From CAVXUB01 sp963764805 (GTDB lineage Bacteria > Actinomycetota > Acidimicrobiia > Acidimicrobiales > Bog-793): 64,000 nt of DNA. Under the pieces are notes generated by a model that did no database searches, was not told the DNA's origin, and saw only the letters and a list, made by a program, of their open reading frames with translations. The DNA lies in the NCBI GenBank assembly GCA_963764805.1, contig CAVXUB010000005.1, positions 310,001-374,000 on the forward strand. The letters are read 5' to 3'. Positions 17,658-25,313 of the stretch are shown in pieces; the stretch's first letter is position 1, and every line of letters begins with the position of its first letter. The translations under genes were made by a program, and so were the position numbers.

Positions 17658-19438
17658 GACCCACCTCCAGGGCTCGCCTCGCCGGCCGGCGCCAGCACGT
17701 CGTCGCGGAGCTCTCGCTTCAGCACCTTGCCGGCCGGATTGCGGGGCAATGGCTCGTCGCGGAACCAGACGTGCGACGGGACCTTGAAGGCGGCGATGCG
17801 CTCGGCGACGTGCGACCGCAACTCGTCGGCCTCGAGCGCGAAGCCGGGCTTCAGCACCACCACCGCACCGACCTCCTCACCGAGGACGGGATGCGGGACT
17901 CCGATCACGGCTGCATCGGCGATCGCCGGGTGCTCGAAGATCGCCGACTCCACCTCCACGGAGTAGACGTTCTCGCCACCCCGGATCAGCATGTCCTTCG
18001 CCCGGTCGACGATGTAGACGAAACCCTCCTCGTCGAGCCGCGCCACGTCCCCGGTGTGCAGCCACCCCTCGGTGAACGCCTTCGCCGTCTCCTCCGGCTT
18101 GTTCCAGTAGCCGCGCACCACGTTCGGTCCCTTGATCCAGAGCTCCCCTGTCTCGCCGGCCGGGACGTCGGACCCGTCCTCGTCGACGATCTTCACTTCG
18201 CACACCGGAACTGGCGGTCCGACGCTGTTGGGCTTGCGGACGTAGTCGGCCCCGCTGTTCATGGTCGTGACGGACGATGTCTCCGTCAGCCCGTAGCCAT
18301 TGGAAGGCTGGCCCCCGGGGAAATGCTCCTTGATCCGCCGCACCAGCTCCGGCGGTGCCGGCGCCCCGCCGTAGGCCACCGACTTCACCGATGACGTGTC
18401 GCGGCTCGCGAACTCAGGGGAGTCGAGGACCTGCCAGGCCATCGTCGGCACGCCGCCGAAGATCGTGATCCGCTCCCGCTCGATCAGCTCCAGCGCCCGC
18501 TCCGGGTTCCAGCGCCTCATCATCACGAGCTTGCCGCCGGCAGCGGTGTTGGCGACGAGTATCGAGTGACATCCTGTGGCGTGGAAGAGAGGCACGGAGA
18601 GCAGGTAGGCGTTCTGCGTGCCGCTCGCCGACGGACCAGCCTCGAGCACGGGCTTCTGTGTGTCCGTGGCGAGCAGCGCGCCGCGGGCCGCGTTGAAGGC
18701 GAGACTGATGAGGTTCGTGCAGATGTTTCGCTGGGTGCCGACGGCCCCCTTGGGCCGTCCGGTGGTGCCCGAGGTGTAGAAGATCGTGGCGTCGTCGTCG
18801 GGAGCGATCGTCGCAGTGGGCAGCTCGCCCGGGTCGCCGTATGAACCGTCGAGCGGGCGCCGCCCGCGTCCGATCACCTCCTCGAACTGCTCCCAGCCGA
18901 CCGGATCTCCTTCCTCGACGGGGCTCTCCTGGCGCGCCACGACCACGTGCTGCAGCGCGCCGGCACGCAGGTCTTCCAGGTGCGGCGCCAACCTCTCCAG
19001 GCGCTCCCCGTCGAGGAAGACCACCGACGATCCCGAGTCCTCCAACCCATAGGCGAGCTCGGGCCCGGTCCACCAGGCGTTGAGAGGGACGATCACAGCG
19101 CCGACAGCCGCCGCCGCCCAGAAGGAGATCACCCACTCGGGCAGATTGCGCATGGCGATCGAGACCCGGTCGCCGGGGCGCACCCCGAGCTCGCCGGTGA
19201 GCACCCGGGCGAGTGCCGCCACATCTCTGAAGTGCTCGCCGAAGGTGATCCGCTCGTCCTCGTAGACGAGGAAGGTGGCATCGCCGTAGCGGGCTGACAG
19301 CTCGAGGATCGAACGCAGCGATGGAGGGCACGACTTCCAGATCCTGGTCCGGACTCCCCGGATCACTTCCTCGCCGACCTCGAACATCGGGTTGGTGGCG
19401 ACCAGCTGGTCGGTGGCCTCGGCGAGCGACATCGGCAT
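17654..19438 (-). CDS. Acyl-CoA synthetase / AMP-dependent ligase
   Basis: A 594-residue ANL-superfamily enzyme. The AMP-binding motif is IFYTSGTTGRPKGAV, followed by NGYGLTETSSVT, the ATP-contacting TGDVARLDEEGFVYIVDRAK and the C-terminal catalytic lysine region PRNPAGKVLKREL. It activates a carboxylic acid, probably a fatty acid, to the acyl-CoA through an acyl-adenylate. Length and motifs fit long-chain or medium-chain acyl-CoA ligases; the substrate is unresolved. It lies between the Rieske protein gene (30-base gap upstream) and the trans-sulfuration gene (four-base overlap), all on the minus strand. Confidence 0.9.
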   Translation of the reverse strand: MPMSLAEATDQLVATNPMFEVGEEVIRGVRTRIWKSCPPSLRSILELSARYGDATFLVYEDERITFGEHFRDVAALARVLTGELGVRPGDRVSIAMRNLPEWVISFWAAAAVGAVIVPLNAWWTGPELAYGLEDSGSSVVFLDGERLERLAPHLEDLRAGALQHVVVARQESPVEEGDPVGWEQFEEVIGRGRRPLDGSYGDPGELPTATIAPDDDATIFYTSGTTGRPKGAVGTQRNICTNLISLAFNAARGALLATDTQKPVLEAGPSASGTQNAYLLSVPLFHATGCHSILVANTAAGGKLVMMRRWNPERALELIERERITIFGGVPTMAWQVLDSPEFASRDTSSVKSVAYGGAPAPPELVRRIKEHFPGGQPSNGYGLTETSSVTTMNSGADYVRKPNSVGPPVPVCEVKIVDEDGSDVPAGETGELWIKGPNVVRGYWNKPEETAKAFTEGWLHTGDVARLDEEGFVYIVDRAKDMLIRGGENVYSVEVESAIFEHPAIADAAVIGVPHPVLGEEVGAVVVLKPGFALEADELRSHVAERIAAFKVPSHVWFRDEPLPRNPAGKVLKRELRDDVLAPAGEASPGGGS

Positions 19439-19467
19439 GGCGGCGATGGTATCGCCGGCTCAGGCCG

Positions 19468-21213
19468 TCACTCCTCCCGCTCGCCCTCCCCGTCCTCCGT
19501 CTCGTCCTCCTCGTAGAGCGCCTCGCCCCGCCGCAGCCGAGTAGCGATGCGGACGACCTGGGCGAGCTCCCGGCGGGTCGGCGTGTGGGCGGCGAGGAAC
19601 CTGGCCGCACCGGTCATCACGAGCGCCACCTCCTGAGACCCTTCCGGCCATGCCTGGGACTGGCGGACCGCCGCCTCATACGTCTGGTACCAGTGGAAGC
19701 CGGCGTCCTCGGCGACGAGGGCGTGCCCGAGAGCCGCCACCACCTCGGCGAGCGAACCGCCTCCCCTGAGGAAGCGATAGACGATCCCGCCGGCCTCGTC
19801 GACGCATCCTTCCTTCTCGAAACACTCCACCAGTCCCGACAATCCCTCCCCCTCACCTTCCGCCGGGATGCGTGCCGCCGGCACGTTGAGGAACCGGTCG
19901 AGGAAGACCTTGAGGCCGGCGTGGTAGACGCCCCGAACCAACTCCGGCGAAGGCGCCCGCACGCACGACTGATGGACGGCGTTGGCGTGGGTGAAGCCGT
20001 GGTGGACCACGTCCCAGTCGCCGTGGTCGGAGCTGGTGTGGAAGCGGACGATGCGGAGCGAGGCGGCGAAGGCCACGCCGCGGGCGAGCTCCTCGACGGT
20101 GGCACCGGCAGCGAGCGCCTCGTCGAGCGCCGCCACCACCGCCGACGGGTCTTCAGCCGCGATAACCCTGTCGGCCAGCTGCCGCACGGCCGCATGGCCG
20201 GCACCCTGGCCCTCGATCGAAGGTCGCCGGCTGCTCAGGTCGCGCACGATGCCGGCGATGTCGTAAGGGTGACGCCAGGCGGACGTCTCCTCGTGCCGCG
20301 TTGCGCGGACAGTCTGGTGCACCAGCGTCGGCAGCACCGTCCCCGCCTGCTCCGGCCCTACGTGCTCCAGCAACTCGAACGCCTTGTTGGTGAAGTCGAG
20401 CGTGTGGCCCTCGTCGAGGTAGGCGTGGTCCGTGGCGGCGGTCGTCATCGCCCGCTCGACGTCCTGCAGCGGGGCCTTGCCGGCGATCAGCGTGGCGAGC
20501 GTCCGCTCGGCGGCGTCGCCCGATCTCGTCTCGACGAAGCGCCGGTACCACTCCGCCAACCGCTCGGCCGGCGCCAGTGAGTCTTCCAGCGGGGCAAGCG
20601 CAAACCGTGGGCGGTTGCCCAGCGTGTCGTTCGACACGAACATCAGCCCGTGCACGAGCGCCAGTGCCCGGTCACCCGGATCGAGCATCGGCAGCACGTT
20701 CGCCATCGCAGTCAGCACCGTCAACCCGGAGCCGAATCCGGACTCCTTGTACGTGCAGCCGAAAGCTGCCCCTGCGTCGAGGATCTGTGCCACCCGGTCG
20801 GCACCGCCGCTCTCCAGCAGGCCGAGCACGGACTTGGCGAGGACGAGGGTGATCCCTTCCTCGAGACCTTCGTTCAGCCGCCGAAGCAGGTATTCCGGCG
20901 AGCGGGCGATCTGCTCCACCGTGACGAGCACGCGGCCGCCGTCCACCTCGACCGGATAGGAGCGGGCGTCGTCGGCGAACGGGTCGAGCGTCCCCCCGGA
21001 AGCCAGATCGAAACGAGCATGATGCCAGTGACAGGTCACCAACCCGCTCTCGACGGATCCGCGGTGCAACGGAAAGCCGAGGTGTGGGCACCTGTCGTCG
21101 AGGGCGAAGGCGCAGCCCTCGTGCCAGAAGACGCAGACCGGCTGCGCCCCGGCCTTGCCGGTGAGGAAGCCCCGCGACTGGAGCTCCTCCAAGGATCCGA
21201 CGTCGATCCGCAT
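19468..21213 (-). CDS. Rieske [2Fe-2S] protein with a large uncharacterised C-terminal domain
   Basis: A 581-residue protein. Residues about 1-105 form a Rieske ferredoxin domain with cluster ligands in CPHLGFPLHRGS and CHWHHARFD. The remaining 470 residues are mostly alpha-helical without membrane segments and contain a histidine-rich patch DHGDWDVVHHGFTHANAVH that could bind a metal; I cannot assign this part to a family. The C-terminus is acidic (EEDETEDGEGEREE). A GGGGAG ribosome site directly precedes the ATG. A 49-codon ORF and a good promoter lie upstream. A redox or metal-dependent role is likely but the substrate is unknown. Confidence 0.75.
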   Translation of the reverse strand: MRIDVGSLEELQSRGFLTGKAGAQPVCVFWHEGCAFALDDRCPHLGFPLHRGSVESGLVTCHWHHARFDLASGGTLDPFADDARSYPVEVDGGRVLVTVEQIARSPEYLLRRLNEGLEEGITLVLAKSVLGLLESGGADRVAQILDAGAAFGCTYKESGFGSGLTVLTAMANVLPMLDPGDRALALVHGLMFVSNDTLGNRPRFALAPLEDSLAPAERLAEWYRRFVETRSGDAAERTLATLIAGKAPLQDVERAMTTAATDHAYLDEGHTLDFTNKAFELLEHVGPEQAGTVLPTLVHQTVRATRHEETSAWRHPYDIAGIVRDLSSRRPSIEGQGAGHAAVRQLADRVIAAEDPSAVVAALDEALAAGATVEELARGVAFAASLRIVRFHTSSDHGDWDVVHHGFTHANAVHQSCVRAPSPELVRGVYHAGLKVFLDRFLNVPAARIPAEGEGEGLSGLVECFEKEGCVDEAGGIVYRFLRGGGSLAEVVAALGHALVAEDAGFHWYQTYEAAVRQSQAWPEGSQEVALVMTGAARFLAAHTPTRRELAQVVRIATRLRRGEALYEEDETEDGEGEREE

Positions 21214-21223
21214 CTCCCCGAGG

Positions 21224-21373
21224 CTAGCGAGCCGCCCTCGTCGCCTTCGCCGCTGCGCGCGCCGCCGACCGACCGCGGCCGAACAGCCGGAAGGGACGGG
21301 CCATGCGCCGCGCCTCGTCGACCCGCTCCCTGGAGATATCTCTTACCTGGAAAATCGGCGTTGCGTTCATCAT
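21224..21373 (-). CDS. Small basic protein of 49 residues, probably leaderless
   Basis: The ORF starts with ATG-ATG seven bases after a perfect TATAAT box, where transcription would be expected to begin, so translation is probably leaderless. The product (ATPIFQVRDISRERVDEARR, then a stretch rich in Ala, Arg and Lys) is basic and has no recognised domain. It stops ten bases before the Rieske gene and is most likely co-transcribed with it. A longer in-frame start at 21511 would lie across the promoter and is rejected. Confidence 0.5.
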   Translation of the reverse strand: MMNATPIFQVRDISRERVDEARRMARPFRLFGRGRSAARAAAKATRAAR

Positions 21374-21380
21374 GCCCTCG

Positions 21381-21408
21381 ATTATACATATTCCGCACAG
21401 TTGAACAA
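21381..21408 (-). promoter_or_regulatory. Sigma-70-type promoter for the small ORF / Rieske operon
   Basis: On the minus strand the -35 box TTGTTC (21408-21403) and the -10 box TATAAT (21386-21381) are separated by 16 bases. The expected start point is at or next to the ATG at 21373, giving a leaderless mRNA. Confidence 0.65.
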
Positions 21409-21418
21409 GTAGATACTG

Positions 21419-21446
21419 GTCTAAGTAGGTTGCGACAGCCTTAGAC
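21419..21446. promoter_or_regulatory. Inverted repeat, candidate operator between the Rieske operon and the SufR-like gene
   Basis: Perfect 7-base arms GTCTAAG (21419-21425) and CTTAGAC (21440-21446) with a 14-base spacer lie in the divergent intergenic region, 50 bases before the regulator start. The size and position suit a dimeric winged-helix regulator, possibly the SufR-like protein itself. Confidence 0.45.
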
Positions 21447-21495
21447 GGCACCGTCCGCCGGCTGTCGGGTTGGGCGGAGTCTTGCCCCCGGTAGC

Positions 21496-22200
21496 ATGTC
21501 GTCCGTGCCAACAGGGCAGGTGCCTGTAGTAGGGCCGGCTCCGACCACGGGGCTGGACAGCATGCCGTCAGCCCGCCGCGCCATCCTCAAGTCGCTCAAG
21601 ATGCGGGGCGACGCCCGTGCCGAGGAGTTGGCTGCCGATCTCGGCGTCACCGTTTCGGCGATGCGGCAGCACCTGGCCGGGCTGTCGAGCGACGGGCTGG
21701 TCGCCCACAAGGAGTTGCGTGACGGCCGCGGCCGCCCTCGTCACATCTACTTCGTCACCGACCGCGGCGATGCGATGTTCCCGCGCAACTACCCAGACGT
21801 CGCCAACGAGCTTCTCGGCTACATCGACGACTCCGACCACGAGCTGGTCGAGAAGGCGTTCCGCCGGCGCCGTGACCGCCGCATCCGGCAGGCGAACGTG
21901 CGGCTGGCAGGCAAGCCCTTCGAAGAGAGGGTCGCCGAGCTGGCGAGGATCCTCGACGAGGACGGATACCTCGCCACCGTCGAGGACGCCGGCGAGGGTG
22001 GCTACCGGATCGTCGAGCACAATTGCGCCATCCTCGGCATCGCCGAGCGCTACGGCCAGGCCTGTTCGAGCGAGATCGAGTTCATCCGCTCGGTCCTGCC
22101 CGACGCCGAGGTGAACCGTGTCTCGCACATCGTCTCCGGGCAGAGGCATTGCGCCTACCTGGTGACACCGAGGCAGCGGCGGGCGCCGGCCTGGGCCTGA
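21496..22200 (+). CDS. SufR-like winged-helix transcriptional regulator with cysteine motif
   Basis: A 234-residue regulator. The N-terminal helix-turn-helix is seen in RAILKSLKMRGDARAEELAA and TVSAMRQHLAGLSSDGLV followed by a wing. The C-terminal part has Cys177, Cys190 and Cys219 (spacing Cys-X12-Cys-X28-Cys) in HNCAILGIAERYGQAC and GQRHCAYLV. SufR repressors bind an Fe-S cluster through Cys-X12-Cys-X13-Cys-X14-Cys; here the third position is alanine, leaving three cysteines. It is divergent from the Rieske operon, which it may control. No suf genes are in the window. An internal ATG at 21562 is an alternative start. Confidence 0.82.
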   Translation: MSSVPTGQVPVVGPAPTTGLDSMPSARRAILKSLKMRGDARAEELAADLGVTVSAMRQHLAGLSSDGLVAHKELRDGRGRPRHIYFVTDRGDAMFPRNYPDVANELLGYIDDSDHELVEKAFRRRRDRRIRQANVRLAGKPFEERVAELARILDEDGYLATVEDAGEGGYRIVEHNCAILGIAERYGQACSSEIEFIRSVLPDAEVNRVSHIVSGQRHCAYLVTPRQRRAPAWA

Positions 22201-22227
22201 ACCCTGGAACTGGCGATCAGGCCCTTC

Positions 22228-22265
22228 GGGGCAAACGCAAGAGGACCGGGGCAAACGCAAGAGGA
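22228..22265 (+). repeat. Two tandem copies of an 18-base sequence
   Basis: GGGGCAAACGCAAGAGGA occurs at 22228-22245 and again at 22248-22265 with a period of 20 bases. The second copy forms the left arm of the P2 palindrome, so the arm has been duplicated here. Confidence 0.8.
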
Positions 22266-22305
22266 GAAGTGTCGACCCCGCTTGTAGTTTCTCCCCTAAC
22301 GATTG
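22252..22305. repeat. Dispersed palindromic element, family P2, copy B
   Basis: The core arms GGAGAAGTG (22263-22271) and TTCTCCCCT (22289-22297) and the trailing CGATTG repeat copy A at 7621 with identical spacing. It lies between the SufR-like gene and the convergent tldE gene. Confidence 0.7.
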
Positions 22306-22365
22306 CGGTGGACCCTCGCAACTTGCGACCGCCCGCCGCCACCCGGCGATCCTGCCACCACCCGC

Positions 22366-23760
22366 TCAGGTTGCCGGCGAGACGCTGCTCATGTTGAAGT
22401 CGGGGATCCGCAGCGCCGGCATCACGGTGCGGTTCTCCCACTCGTTCCACTCCCGCGACAAGGCACGCACGGCACGGCCGGCCTCGGTCGCCCGCCCCAG
22501 CAGGTCGACCGGGCCCTCGTTGAACCGGAAGTTGTTGACGGCGCCGACCACCTCCCCGCCCTCCACGAGGTACACGCCGTCGCGGGTCAGGCCGGTCAGC
22601 AGGTGCGTGACCGGGTCGACCTCGCGGATGTACCAGAGGCAGGTGAGCAGCAAGCCGCGCCCGGTGCGGGACACCATCTCGTCGATGGTCGACTCGGCGC
22701 CCGGCAGCTCGAGGGCGATGTTGTCGCAAGGCGGGGCCGCTTCGACGCCCGAGCGGGCGGCGCCGGCGCGGTGGTAGCGCAGCCGGCGCAGCTTGCCCTC
22801 GGAGATCCAGTCGGTGCAGCCGATCGGCAGCCCGTTGTCGAACACCGAGACGGACGAGTCGGAGGCGGAGGTGACGAGGAAGGGAGTGCACTCGACGCCT
22901 GCGAGAGAAGGGTCGCTCCACAGCCGGAAAGGCTTCTCCGAGAGCGCCTCTCCCACCCGGGTTCCCCCGCCCGGGGCCGAGAAGACACTGCTCCCGTCCT
23001 CTGCGTCACGGCCGCTCATGGCAGCTGTGAGCTCCACGAAGAAGTCCGCCACCGCGTCCGGAGGCAGGAGCGTCTCGTAGCGGCCGGCCGGAAGGTCGAT
23101 CCGTCGCCGGGCCCAGCTCAAGCGCTCCGTCAATCGGGCGTCCATCGCGCCGAGGTCGACGTCGGCGAAGGTTGGGCTGCCCGCACCGGCCCAGGCTGAC
23201 GCTGAGCCGTCGGCGGCCCGAGCGACGAGCTCCATCTTCCCGGTCGGCTGCACGTGGCGAAGCCGCAGGCCCGTCGAGGTGCCGACGTAGGAGGTGGCGC
23301 TGTGGTGCTCGGCGAAGCCGGCCAGCACCCTGCCGGCCGGCCGCGCCCGCTCGAAGGCGTCGCCCAGCTCGGCGAGGACCCCGCCGAACACCGCCAGGCT
23401 GGTCGGCACCGGCGCCTCCCGGAAGTCAGCTGCGGCCGGCCCCTCGACCAGAGGGAAGGCGTCCTCGGCGGGAGGTGCGGAGGCTGCGTCGGCCATGGCA
23501 GCCGCCACCAGCTCGGCTGCATCACCCGCACCGCTCCGGCTGGCGACGCCGGCGGCACCGGAACGTATCGCCACGACCGTCACCGTCCGCCCCCGCCGCA
23601 GGCCGTTGGTCGTCGTCGTGTTGTTCGCGAAACGAAGCTCGGCCTCGCTCGACTCCGACACCACCACCACCGCGTCGTCGGCCCCGTCGGCGGCCGCCTG
23701 CTCCAACGCCCGCTCGACGACCTCGTGAGCCGGCGCCAGCTTGATCGCGGTGTCGCTCAT
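22366..23760 (-). CDS. tldE: TldE/PmbA-family protein (metalloprotease partner)
   Basis: A 464-residue member of the TldD/PmbA family. It has the family features ELRFANNTTTTNGLRRGR near the N-terminus, LPAGRYETLLPPDAVADFF in the middle and FNEGPVDLLGRATEAGRAV at the end, but lacks a HExxxH zinc site, as expected for the TldE subunit. TldE forms a complex with TldD that degrades unfolded peptides and in some bacteria processes peptide natural products. The ATG at 23760 overlaps the tldD stop by four bases. The longer frame running to 24792 is antisense-phase noise over tldD. Confidence 0.88.
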   Translation of the reverse strand: MSDTAIKLAPAHEVVERALEQAAADGADDAVVVVSESSEAELRFANNTTTTNGLRRGRTVTVVAIRSGAAGVASRSGAGDAAELVAAAMADAASAPPAEDAFPLVEGPAAADFREAPVPTSLAVFGGVLAELGDAFERARPAGRVLAGFAEHHSATSYVGTSTGLRLRHVQPTGKMELVARAADGSASAWAGAGSPTFADVDLGAMDARLTERLSWARRRIDLPAGRYETLLPPDAVADFFVELTAAMSGRDAEDGSSVFSAPGGGTRVGEALSEKPFRLWSDPSLAGVECTPFLVTSASDSSVSVFDNGLPIGCTDWISEGKLRRLRYHRAGAARSGVEAAPPCDNIALELPGAESTIDEMVSRTGRGLLLTCLWYIREVDPVTHLLTGLTRDGVYLVEGGEVVGAVNNFRFNEGPVDLLGRATEAGRAVRALSREWNEWENRTVMPALRIPDFNMSSVSPAT

Positions 23761-25301
23761 CGACCGGACTCCGTTTTGGCGTTGAGCACGTTCACACCGC
23801 GGAACAGGGCGGCCGGGCAGCCGTGACTGACGGGCGCCACCTGCCCGGGCTGTCCCTTGCCGCAGTTGAAGGCGCCGCCGAGCAACCACGTCTGCTCGCC
23901 GCCGACGGCCTCCATCGAGCCCCAGAAGTCGGTCGTCTGCGCCTGGTAGGCGACGTCCCGCAGCTGCCCGGCCAACCGACCTCCCTCGATGCGGTAGAAG
24001 CGCTGACCGGTGAACTGGAAGTTGTAGCGCTGCATGTCGATCGACCAGCTCTTGTCGCCGAGGATGTAGATCCCCCGGTCCACGCCGCCGATCAGGTCCT
24101 CGAGCGAGGGACCCGAGGGTCCGGCGTGCCCGAGCGAGACGTTGGCCATCCGCTGGATCGGCGTGTAGAGAGCCGACATCGCGAAGGCGCAGCCGTTCGA
24201 GCGGCCGAGCCCGTTCTCCTTGGCCATCCGGCGGTCGAGCTGGTACCCGACGAGCAGCCCGTCGCGCACGATGTCGAACGACTGTCCTTCGACGCCTTCG
24301 TCGTCGTAGCCGATCGTTGCCAGGCCGTAGGGGATCGTCCGGTCGCCGGTCACCTGCATCACCGGCGACCCGTACTTCAGCGAGCCGAGCTTGTCGAAGG
24401 TGGCGAAGGACGTGCCGGCGTAGGCGGCCTCGTACCCGAGCGCCCTGTCGAGCTCGGTGGCGTGGCCGATCGACTCGTGGATCGTCAGCCAGAGGTTGGT
24501 CGGGTCGATCACGAGGTCGTAGGTCCCCGGCTCGACCGAGGGCGCCCCGCACTTCTCGGCCAGCTGCTCCGGCATCGAGCCGAGCTCCTCGTCCCAATCC
24601 CAGCCGCTCCCCGTCATGTACTCCCAGCCCCGGCCGACGGGCGGCGCCAGCGTGCGCAACGACTCGAAGCCGCCCCCGTCCTCCAGCACCGATACCGCCT
24701 CGATCGACGGGTACATGCGGACCCTCCGCTGCAGCGTCTCGGTGCCCGAGAGGTCGGCGAAGTATTTCTCCTCCGACACTGCCATCACCCACGACGTGAC
24801 GTGGTCCACCCCATCGGCGGCCATCAACCGACCGCTCCAGTCCTCCAGCAGGGCAAGCTTCTCCGCCATCGGCACCGCCGTCGGGTCGATCTCGTAAGGG
24901 GCGATCCAGGTGACCTTGCCGTGCGCCGGCTCAGGCGCCAGCTCCACCCGAACGGCAAGGGCCGGGGCGGCCGCCCGCGCCACCTCCACCGCCTGCCTGG
25001 CCAGATCGGCGGCCGCCTCTGCCCCGAGCTCCACCGACGCCGCGAAACCCAACGAGCCTTCGCGCACCACCCTCACCCCGACGCCGATGTCGGTGTCGTC
25101 GACGGAGGTCTCGAGCTTGCCGTCACGGAGCGAGACGAGCTGTGTGCGGATCCGCTCCAGACGTACCTCGGCATGCTCGCAACCGAGCGCCGACGCAGCC
25201 TCCAGGGCCGCCCCCCGCACCTCTTCGAGCGGGATGCCGTCAAGCGGGATGCCGTTGTGCGGGCGGTGCGTGCCTGGGGATGGTTTCGAAACTGTGGCCA
25301 T
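23757..25301 (-). CDS. tldD: TldD-family zinc metalloprotease
   Basis: A 514-residue TldD protease. The zinc motif is HESIGHATELD, with the Glu as catalytic base. The N-terminal part contains EHAEVRLERIRTQLVSLRDG, and the C-terminal region GGVDRGIYILGDKSWSIDM then DFWGSMEAVGG is typical. It acts with TldE, encoded immediately downstream with a four-base overlap; the protease lies in the cytoplasm. The upstream DUF885 gene is on the same strand with a 12-base gap, so all three may form a peptide-processing operon. No precursor-peptide gene was found. Confidence 0.92.
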   Translation of the reverse strand: MATVSKPSPGTHRPHNGIPLDGIPLEEVRGAALEAASALGCEHAEVRLERIRTQLVSLRDGKLETSVDDTDIGVGVRVVREGSLGFAASVELGAEAAADLARQAVEVARAAAPALAVRVELAPEPAHGKVTWIAPYEIDPTAVPMAEKLALLEDWSGRLMAADGVDHVTSWVMAVSEEKYFADLSGTETLQRRVRMYPSIEAVSVLEDGGGFESLRTLAPPVGRGWEYMTGSGWDWDEELGSMPEQLAEKCGAPSVEPGTYDLVIDPTNLWLTIHESIGHATELDRALGYEAAYAGTSFATFDKLGSLKYGSPVMQVTGDRTIPYGLATIGYDDEGVEGQSFDIVRDGLLVGYQLDRRMAKENGLGRSNGCAFAMSALYTPIQRMANVSLGHAGPSGPSLEDLIGGVDRGIYILGDKSWSIDMQRYNFQFTGQRFYRIEGGRLAGQLRDVAYQAQTTDFWGSMEAVGGEQTWLLGGAFNCGKGQPGQVAPVSHGCPAALFRGVNVLNAKTESGR

Positions 25302-25313
25302 GGTCGGCCCAAC

